Shown here piece after piece: positions 1-4,844 of a stretch of 5,688 nucleotides of DNA. Made by a program: the position numbers and the translations under genes. The DNA lies in NCBI GenBank assembly GCA_015064195.1, contig SVSO01000197.1, forward strand, positions 1 through 5,688, given 5' to 3'. Every line of letters starts with the position of its first letter. The stretch's first letter is position 1. The DNA comes from Oscillospiraceae bacterium (GTDB lineage: Bacteria; Bacillota_A; Clostridia; Oscillospirales; CAG-272). Under the pieces are notes generated by a model. The model had not been told where the DNA came from. It searched no databases and worked only from the letters and a program-made list of their open reading frames with translations.

Positions 1-166
1 GGGGCTTTCCACCCCGATTCACACATGAAATTCGAGGTCGGTACGCGATTCGCCGCTTCTGTTTCATTTTTTGTCGTTGAATCGCAAATTCTAATACTGG
101 AACCTAAATTTTCGAGGTTTCCATAATTATGTTGTACAGCTCTCATATCCCCTCTATTGAATTCAG
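1..166. other. Leader region upstream of SBP1, no convincing gene
   Basis: This stretch holds no supportable gene. Frame 1 on the plus strand is open from base 1 to a TAA at 124-126, but its 41 codons encode a low-information peptide with no ribosome binding site at its only ATG (25-27), so I do not call it; it could at most be the tail of a gene that starts to the left. Short internal pairings are visible: ATGAAA (25-30) with TTTCAT (62-67), and GCGATTC (45-51) with GAATCGC (79-85). The octamer TTCGAGGT occurs at 31-38 and 111-118. A CATAAT at 122-127 could be a -10 box, but its -35 position reads GGAACC, so no promoter is assigned with confidence. Confidence 0.4.
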
Positions 167-174
167 AAAGGAAG
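167..174 (+). promoter_or_regulatory. Ribosome binding site that fixes the SBP1 start
   Basis: AAAGGAAG lies nine bases before the ATG at 184. It selects that ATG over the in-frame TTG at 157, which has no such site upstream and would add nine charged residues in front of the signal peptide. Confidence 0.75.
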
Positions 175-183
175 CGTATTGTC

Positions 184-1677
184 ATGAAAAAAGCGAAAAA
201 TCTACTTTGCGTGTCTCTGTTTTGCGCAATGCTCCTGCAGTGTGCCGCCTGCGGCTCCGGAAGCACAGGAACCGATGCCCAAAATTCTGATACCACCGCA
301 GATGCATCAAGTTCCGACATGGAACAAATCGAGTATACCGTTCCCGATGTAGACTATGGCGGAAGAACCGTCACCATGACCGGCTATGATTACGACGGCG
401 CATGGGTCATCCTCCGCTACAATGTAGCACTGGAGGAGGAAAACGGCGACTTCATCAACGATGCCATTGTCAAGCGCAACCGTGCCGTTGAAGAAGCATT
501 GAATGTGAAGATCGATCTGATCCCCCTGACCGTGGATGACCGCGGAAGCTCCGCTGTTCTTCAGAAATACATCATGGCGCAGGAGGACGTGGTGCAGGTC
601 GGTATGCAGATGGCATCCGGTATGTCCCAGCTGCTGACCACCGAGGGAATGCTGGTCAATCTGCCCGATATACCTACGCTGGATCTTTCCCACAGCTGGT
701 GGAATCAGAACGCCAACAAGGAATACACCCTTTACGGCAAACAGCTGACTGCTGTCGGTGATGTTTGTCTCTACAACCTCGGCTCGCCCGTTGTCATTTA
801 TTTCTCCAAAGTTCTGGTGGAAAACAACAAGCTGGATAATCCCTATCAACTGGTTTACGACGGCAAGTGGACCTTCGATACGCTTCAGAAAATGTCTGCC
901 TCCATCGCAAACGACATCAACGGCAACTCCGAGATCGATGCGGACGATATCTTCGGTTTCGCCGGTGAAGGCGCATCCATGGACTATTTCTTCTACAGCT
1001 CCGGCATCCGCTATTCCACCCGTGACAATGACGGCAAGATCCAGATCGCCATCAACACGGAAAAATCCGTGGATCTTGCAGTAAAGGCGGTCAACTTCCT
1101 GCTGGATGAAAAAACCACCATCTTCAATAACAACTGGGCCGACATCTTCACCACCAGCGTATTCACCGAATTCATGATGCCTAAGCTGATGGAAAACGAG
1201 CTGCTGTTCTTCTCGAATCAGCTTCACGTCGCACTCAATCTGCGTACGATGGAAACAAACTTCGGTATCCTGCCCATGCCCAAATATGACGAGACGCAGA
1301 CAGATTATGTCGCCTTCGGTAATGCGGCGTTCTGCGATCACATCGTGGTGCCGTCCACCAATACCGATCTTGAGATGACCGGCCACTTCCTCGAAGCCAT
1401 GAGCTACTATGCACAGCAGTACATCACCCCCGCTTTCATCGATGTATCGGTTAAGGATAAAGCCGCACGCGACGAGGATTCGGTCAACATGATCAACCTC
1501 ATCCGCGAAAAGCAGACCTTCGATGTGGGCTTCATCTTCAACTGGGGCGCGATCCGGAAGAATCTGCAGAATCTCGCCTACAAGAACAACACCAACTTCG
1601 CCTCCATGTGGGCAGGCATCGAATCCGCCGTTTACACAGAGCTTGAAAAAACCGAATCCATGCTGAAAGGCGAATAA
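184..1677 (+). CDS. Extracellular solute-binding lipoprotein (SBP1)
   Basis: This 497-residue protein is probably the lipid-anchored, ligand-capturing component of an ABC importer, likely of the carbohydrate-binding family 1 type. Residues 1-23 form a lipoprotein signal peptide: Lys2, Lys3 and Lys5, a hydrophobic core at 7-18, then CAAC with Cys23 as the likely lipidated residue. Cys at -3 is unusual for a lipobox, where Leu is normal. A Ser/Thr/Asp-rich linker follows to about residue 50. The mature domain contains GKWTFDTL (227-234), a loop DINGNSEIDADD (244-255) that fits the EF-hand Ca2+ spacing, and FGILPMPKYDE (360-370), all typical of this family in Clostridia. The length is normal for the family. 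No permease or ATPase gene is adjacent, so the substrate cannot be deduced; an orphan binding protein or the last gene of an operon are both possible. The C-terminal half aligns throughout with SBP2 at the right end of the window. Confidence 0.9.
   Translation: MKKAKNLLCVSLFCAMLLQCAACGSGSTGTDAQNSDTTADASSSDMEQIEYTVPDVDYGGRTVTMTGYDYDGAWVILRYNVALEEENGDFINDAIVKRNRAVEEALNVKIDLIPLTVDDRGSSAVLQKYIMAQEDVVQVGMQMASGMSQLLTTEGMLVNLPDIPTLDLSHSWWNQNANKEYTLYGKQLTAVGDVCLYNLGSPVVIYFSKVLVENNKLDNPYQLVYDGKWTFDTLQKMSASIANDINGNSEIDADDIFGFAGEGASMDYFFYSSGIRYSTRDNDGKIQIAINTEKSVDLAVKAVNFLLDEKTTIFNNNWADIFTTSVFTEFMMPKLMENELLFFSNQLHVALNLRTMETNFGILPMPKYDETQTDYVAFGNAAFCDHIVVPSTNTDLEMTGHFLEAMSYYAQQYITPAFIDVSVKDKAARDEDSVNMINLIREKQTFDVGFIFNWGAIRKNLQNLAYKNNTNFASMWAGIESAVYTELEKTESMLKGE
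913..948 (+). other. EF-hand-like calcium loop in SBP1
   Basis: The codons give D-I-N-G-N-S-E-I-D-A-D-D, with acidic or amide residues at positions 1, 3, 5, 7, 9 and 12, matching the canonical EF-hand coordination pattern. It follows the GKWT segment directly. Such loops are known in sugar-binding SBPs, where a bound Ca2+ stabilises the fold. Metal binding here is inferred from spacing alone. Confidence 0.6.
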
Positions 1678-1683
1678 ATACAG

Positions 1684-1726
1684 ATCAGCCGCAGGATTTG
1701 ACCTGCGGCTGATATTTTATTTCTTC
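1684..1726. terminator. Bidirectional intrinsic terminator between SBP1 and typA
   Basis: ATCAGCCGCAGG (1684-1695) and CCTGCGGCTGAT (1702-1713) form a perfect 12-bp, GC-rich stem with a six-base loop. On the plus strand it is followed by ATTTTATTTCTT, a good U-rich tail for SBP1. On the minus strand the tail reads CTGTATTTATTC, which is weaker. The hairpin starts seven bases after the SBP1 stop and sits just past the typA stop, so it can end both convergent transcripts. Confidence 0.88.
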
Positions 1727-3540
1727 AGTTTTGCCTGTGCCTTGAGACGGGTGGGCGTATCAAGGATGCTCTTGCGCAGTCGGATGGACTTGGGTGTAAC
1801 TTCCATCAGCTCGTCCTCGGCAAGGAATTCGATGGCTTCCTCAAGGCTCATCACCTTATGAGGCGTGAGAATGAGTGCTTCGTCCGCACCGGTGGAACGG
1901 ATGGCCGTGAGATGCTTCTTCTTGCAGGGATTGAGCGCGATATCGCCGACCTTGGGCGATTCGCCGACGATCATGCCTTCATAGACCGGAGTCTGCACGC
2001 CGACAAACATCTGACCGCGATCCTGCGTCTGATACAGGCCATAGGATGTAGTCTCACCGTCCTCGGATGCCACAAGCGAACCGGTATAGCGGAGCGTGAT
2101 GTCGCCGCGGAACGGCTGATAGCTGTCGAATACCGAGCTGATGATGCCCTCGCCCCGGGTATCGGTGAGAAATTCACTGCGGTAGCCGAACAGACAGCGG
2201 GCGGGGATGAGATATTCGATTCTCATGCGGCTGCCGTGGAGATTCATCTCCAGCAGATCGCCCTTGCGCGCACCCAGCTTCATGATGACCGTACCCTCAG
2301 AGCCTTCCGGCACGTCGATGGTGACGTGCTCCATGGGCTCGCAGAGCTGGCCGTCGATCTCCTTATACAGCACACGCGGCATGGAGCAGGTCAGCTCATA
2401 TCCCTCACGGCGCATATTTTCAATAAGAATGGACAGATGCATTTCACCACGTCCCGCAACCTTGAAGCTGTCGGTGGTGTCGCCGTCCTCCACGCGCAGG
2501 GATACATCGCGCAGAAGCTCCTTGTAAAGACGTTCCCGGAGCTGACGGGAGGTGACAAACTTGCCCTCGCGTCCTGCAAAGGGAGAATCGTTGACCGAGA
2601 AGGTCATTTCCAGCGTCGGCTCGCTGACCTTGACAAATTCCAGCGGTTCCACGCATTCGGTGGAGGTGACGGTGTCGCCGATGGTCACATCCGCAGCACC
2701 GGAGAAGCATACGATGTCACCCATTTTCGCTTCTTCAACAGGAATACGCTGGAGGCCGTCGATCTGATAGATGGAGACGATGCGGGTGCGCTTTGGCGGA
2801 GCGTCCGAGTGGAAGTTGGAGATCATGACCTCCTGATTCTGCCGGAGAACGCCGCGCTCCACGCGGCCGATGCCGATTCTTCCCACATAATCGTTGTAGT
2901 CGATGGAGGATACCAGCATCTGCAGCTCGCCGTCGGGATCTCCCTCGGGAGCGGGAATATATTCGAGAATGGTGTCAAACAGGCACTGGAGGTTTTCGCC
3001 CCGCTCATCGGGAGACAGGGATGCGGTGCCGTCACGTCCGCAGGCAAAAATCATGGGGCTGTCCAGCTGTTCGTCGGTGGCATCCAGGTCGATGAGCAGC
3101 TCCAGCACTTCGTCGATTACCTCATTGATGCGGGCATCGGGACGGTCAACCTTGTTGATGACAACGATGACCTTGTGCTTCAGCTCCAGCGCCTTCTGGA
3201 GAACGAAGCGGGTCTGGGGCATGGGACCTTCCGCCGCATCGACCAGCAGCAGAACACCGCTCACCATCTTGAGGATGCGCTCCACCTCACCGCCAAAATC
3301 CGCATGGCCGGGGGTATCGATGATGTTGATCTTCACATCCTTGTAATGCGCCGCCGTATTCTTTGCAAGAATGGTGATGCCGCGCTCCTTTTCGATGGCA
3401 TTGGAGTCCATCACACGGTCCTCAGTGGCCTGGTTCTCACGGAAAATACCGCCCTGCTTGAGCATTTCGTCAACCAGCGTGGTCTTGCCGTGGTCAACGT
3501 GGGCGATGATTGCGATATTTCTTAAATCTTCACGAATCAA
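1717..3540 (-). CDS. typA: Ribosome-associated translational GTPase TypA/BipA
   Basis: TypA/BipA is a cytoplasmic GTPase of the EF-G/LepA superfamily that binds the ribosome and supports 50S assembly, growth in the cold and stress adaptation. The 607 residues match the usual family length. Visible GTPase motifs are G1 AHVDHGKT (13-20), the G2 threonine in RGIT (53-56), G3 DTPGH (75-79), G4 NKVD (129-132) and a G5-like ACGRDG (166-171). The beta-barrel domain II spans roughly 200-295, the EF-G III/V-like domains about 305-480 with [21 protein letters not shown] at 363-383, and the BipA-specific C-terminal domain about 480-607 with the basic segment [20 protein letters not shown] (537-556). The start is TTG at 3540-3538: the family's N-terminus begins exactly there, no ATG or GTG fits, and AGAGGAGA lies seven bases upstream. 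It is transcribed alone, away from the sigma factor gene and towards SBP1. Confidence 0.97.
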   Translation of the reverse strand: MIREDLRNIAIIAHVDHGKTTLVDEMLKQGGIFRENQATEDRVMDSNAIEKERGITILAKNTAAHYKDVKINIIDTPGHADFGGEVERILKMVSGVLLLVDAAEGPMPQTRFVLQKALELKHKVIVVINKVDRPDARINEVIDEVLELLIDLDATDEQLDSPMIFACGRDGTASLSPDERGENLQCLFDTILEYIPAPEGDPDGELQMLVSSIDYNDYVGRIGIGRVERGVLRQNQEVMISNFHSDAPPKRTRIVSIYQIDGLQRIPVEEAKMGDIVCFSGAADVTIGDTVTSTECVEPLEFVKVSEPTLEMTFSVNDSPFAGREGKFVTSRQLRERLYKELLRDVSLRVEDGDTTDSFKVAGRGEMHLSILIENMRREGYELTCSMPRVLYKEIDGQLCEPMEHVTIDVPEGSEGTVIMKLGARKGDLLEMNLHGSRMRIEYLIPARCLFGYRSEFLTDTRGEGIISSVFDSYQPFRGDITLRYTGSLVASEDGETTSYGLYQTQDRGQMFVGVQTPVYEGMIVGESPKVGDIALNPCKKKHLTAIRSTGADEALILTPHKVMSLEEAIEFLAEDELMEVTPKSIRLRKSILDTPTRLKAQAKLKK

Positions 3541-3547
3541 AACGATT

Positions 3548-3555
3548 TCTCCTCT
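3548..3555 (-). promoter_or_regulatory. Ribosome binding site for the TTG start of typA
   Basis: On the minus strand this reads AGAGGAGA, seven bases before the TTG at 3540. Its strength and spacing support TTG as the true initiation codon. Confidence 0.8.
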
Positions 3556-3562
3556 TTATTTT

Positions 3563-3643
3563 AATATTCAGACAATACTCACATTTTATTATTATACCAC
3601 ATTTTTCGCCGCTGTAAAAGAGTAAAACTTGCCAATATTCAGA
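3563..3643. repeat. 10-bp direct repeat flanking the typA promoter
   Basis: AATATTCAGA occurs at 3563-3572 and again at 3634-3643, in the same orientation, 71 bases apart. One copy lies in the typA 5' untranslated region and the other upstream of the typA -35 box, so the promoter sits between them. The likeness extends slightly further (AATATTCAGAnAA). The spacing is close to seven helical turns. This could be an operator pair, but the region is AT-rich and chance is not excluded. Confidence 0.4.
3591..3618 (-). promoter_or_regulatory. Sigma-A promoter of typA with extended -10
   Basis: On the minus strand there is a perfect TATAAT (3596-3591) preceded by TGG, giving the extended -10 form TGnTATAAT. 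A -35 box TTTACA (3618-3613) lies 16 bases upstream. Transcription would start near 3584, leaving an untranslated leader of about 44 bases before the TTG codon. This is a strong housekeeping-type promoter by sequence. Confidence 0.8.
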
Positions 3644-3663
3644 GAAATTAATTTTTATTTTCC

Positions 3664-3690
3664 GGTAACATTTTCCCGGATCATCGGATA
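3664..3690 (+). promoter_or_regulatory. Possible ECF-type promoter of the sigma factor operon
   Basis: GGTAAC (3664-3669) and CGGATA (3685-3690), 15 bases apart, resemble the AAC-type -35 and CG-type -10 elements read by ECF sigma factors, which often transcribe their own genes. The spacer is about one base short and neither box is a perfect match to known groups. A start near 3697 would leave only a few bases before the ribosome binding site. A sigma-A alternative, TTGCCA (3629-3634) with a poor -10 TTTTAT (3652-3657), is also possible. Confidence 0.3.
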
Positions 3691-3714
3691 TATTTCATGA
3701 AAGGAGGGATCCGG
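3676..3714 (+). promoter_or_regulatory. Inverted repeat enclosing the sigma gene ribosome binding site
   Basis: CCGGATC (3676-3682) is perfectly complementary to GATCCGG (3708-3714). In a transcript starting upstream of 3676, the 7-bp stem would enclose the Shine-Dalgarno sequence AAGGAGGG in its 25-base loop and stop one base before the ATG at 3716, which could reduce translation. Alternatively the DNA repeat could be a protein-binding site. If the ECF-like promoter is the true one, the left arm would not be transcribed. Confidence 0.35.
3701..3708 (+). promoter_or_regulatory. Strong ribosome binding site of the sigma factor gene
   Basis: AAGGAGGG is a near-perfect Shine-Dalgarno sequence seven bases before the ATG at 3716. 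It rules out the upstream ATG at 3697, which precedes it in another frame. Confidence 0.85.
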
Positions 3715-3715
3715 C

Positions 3716-4198
3716 ATGACGCGGGAGGATTTCGAGAGGATTTACAACGAAAATGTATCCATCGTGGAAGGCTTTCTTTACAGCAAATGCCGCGACCGGG
3801 CGCTGACAGAAGAACTGACGCAGGAGACCTTCTGCCGGGCACTGGCATCCCTCGGACGCTACGACGGCAGCTGCAAAATCTCCGTCTGGCTGTGTGCCAT
3901 CGCCAAGCACACGCTGTACAAATACTACGAGCGCAAGCAATGCGGCACACTTCCCGATGACGAGCCGGCCGATCCGCTTGACATGGACGAGCTTATCATC
4001 ATAAAAGAGCGCGCAAAAAATCTGTCAGCCGCCATCGACGCGCTTCCGCCGGTCATGCGGGATATCGTGCGGATGCGGACAGACGGCATGAGCTTTGCCG
4101 ACATCGCGGCAGAGCTGCATATCAGTGAGGTGCGTGCCCGCGTCACCTTTCACCGGGCGAAAAAACGATTGACAAAGGAGAACGAATCATGGAAATGA
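3716..4198 (+). CDS. RNA polymerase sigma factor, ECF (sigma-70 family)
   Basis: A 160-residue alternative sigma factor with only regions 2 and 4, the normal ECF architecture and size. Region 2 covers about residues 7-74, with ELTQETFCRAL (33-43) matching the core-binding helix and SVWLCAIAKHTLYKYYERK (57-74, -10 recognition) matching regions 2.3-2.4. A short acidic linker (about 80-95) follows. Region 4 covers about 102-152: LPPVMRDIVRMR (110-121) and the helix-turn-helix MSFADIAAELHISEVRARV (125-143), which would read the -35 element. It directs core RNA polymerase to a set of promoters I cannot identify from the window. Start ATG 3716 has a strong ribosome binding site. The TGA stop overlaps the next gene by 10 bp, which implies co-transcription and coupled translation. 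ECF factors are usually held inactive by a membrane partner encoded next door, and the following gene fits that position. Confidence 0.93.
   Translation: MTREDFERIYNENVSIVEGFLYSKCRDRALTEELTQETFCRALASLGRYDGSCKISVWLCAIAKHTLYKYYERKQCGTLPDDEPADPLDMDELIIIKERAKNLSAAIDALPPVMRDIVRMRTDGMSFADIAAELHISEVRARVTFHRAKKRLTKENESWK
4174..4180 (+). promoter_or_regulatory. Ribosome binding site inside the sigma gene for the membrane protein
   Basis: AAAGGAG lies within the last codons of the sigma gene, eight bases before the ATG at 4189. The second in-frame ATG at 4195, which overlaps the sigma stop as ATGA, would be 14 bases away, so 4189 is preferred. Confidence 0.75.
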
Positions 4199-4824
4199 AC
4201 TTCAGCGACGATGACCTTGCATTGGTGGAGCGATTGGAGAAAAAACGCAGACGGCGGCGGGAGCTTGTCACGGCGATCCTCATCCTCGTCGGCATGGCGG
4301 TGCTGCTGTATGTCACGGTCATCCGCCGGCTTCCCTTCGGGCAGGAGATCGCATTCGAGCGCACCGCACTTCTGGTGACAGACGGGAGCGTATCCGAGAC
4401 AACCGTGTGGATCACCGGCAGGCTTGACACCTACATCGGGCAGGAGAAACGGCGTTTCCGGGGAAATATCGTCATCGAGGGCATAAACGACAGCTTCCGG
4501 GAGCGTGAGGATATGCAGGCACTGCTCCCCATCGCATGGGACGATTCCGACATCGGCTCAGCCGCCGGCTCGCTGACCTATCGCATTTCAAATACCGAAT
4601 ATGCGGCCATCGGTAATATCCGCACCAGAGGCGCATTTGAGGAATTCGTCATCTGGAACCGCGACACCTCCCATGGCCTGCCGGAATTCGCCCTCGTCGC
4701 GCCGACAGATTATCCGCTGGCCGCATTCGACACGCTCATGGGTACTGACCGCTCCGCCGATTTTGCCCGCGGGTGGATTTTGGAATGGGAATTCCTGCGC
4801 ATAAAAGCTGAGGGACTGCAATAG
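4189..4824 (+). CDS. Single-pass membrane protein, putative anti-sigma partner
   Basis: I do not recognise the family with certainty. The 211 residues comprise a short acidic/basic cytoplasmic head (1-25, with KKRRRRR at 18-24), one transmembrane helix (about 27-45, AILILVGMAVLLYVTVI), RR after it, and an extracytoplasmic domain of about 165 residues. The basic run before the helix predicts an N-in, C-out topology. The outer domain looks beta-rich, with alternating hydrophobic stretches such as TTVWITGRLDTY (71-82) and FRGNIVIEG (90-98). There is no cysteine anywhere, so no zinc-binding HxxxCxxC anti-sigma motif, and no protease or kinase motif. The gene overlaps the ECF sigma gene and ends the operon, the usual place of an anti-sigma factor, so that role is inferred from context. 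The cytoplasmic head is very short for wrapping a sigma factor; it might instead be a target or accessory envelope protein. Confidence 0.85.
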   Translation: MEMNFSDDDLALVERLEKKRRRRRELVTAILILVGMAVLLYVTVIRRLPFGQEIAFERTALLVTDGSVSETTVWITGRLDTYIGQEKRRFRGNIVIEGINDSFREREDMQALLPIAWDDSDIGSAAGSLTYRISNTEYAAIGNIRTRGAFEEFVIWNRDTSHGLPEFALVAPTDYPLAAFDTLMGTDRSADFARGWILEWEFLRIKAEGLQ

Positions 4825-4844
4825 CAGTCCCTTCAGAGTTTTAT
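4811..4844. terminator. Bidirectional terminator overlapping a stop codon
   Basis: AGGGACTGC (4811-4819) and GCAGTCCCT (4824-4832) form a perfect 9-bp stem with an AATA loop. The TAG stop of the membrane protein gene (4822-4824) lies in the loop and the first base of the right arm, so the last codons are part of the terminator. The plus-strand tail (TCAGAGTTTTATT) and the minus-strand tail (CAGCTTTTAT) each carry only four consecutive T residues, so termination is plausible both ways but less strong than a textbook example. Confidence 0.72.

Noticed and set aside
1..15. GGGG/CCCC pairing at the left edge as a terminator of an upstream gene
   Set aside because: The stem is only four base pairs and has no T-rich tail on either strand within view.
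71..127. Possible sigma-A promoters for SBP1, such as TTGTCG (71-76) with TAATAC (92-97), or CATAAT (122-127)
   Set aside because: The first has a spacer of only 15 bases and the second has no acceptable -35 box, so neither stands out from background.
157..183. TTG at 157 as the start of SBP1
   Set aside because: It would place nine residues before a classic MKK signal peptide, and the AAAGGAAG site fits the ATG at 184 instead.
307..1386. A 359-codon open frame antisense to SBP1
   Set aside because: It has the same antisense-shadow composition, no start signals and no family resemblance, while SBP1 is clearly real.
1858..3525. A 555-codon open frame on the plus strand, antisense to typA
   Set aside because: It lies wholly within typA, encodes a His/Asp/Gly-rich peptide without recognisable motifs, and has no ribosome binding site. 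It is a by-product of typA codon use.
3697..3960. An ATG-initiated open frame at 3697 overlapping the sigma gene
   Set aside because: It is out of frame with the sigma factor, starts before the ribosome binding site and encodes a composition-biased peptide.
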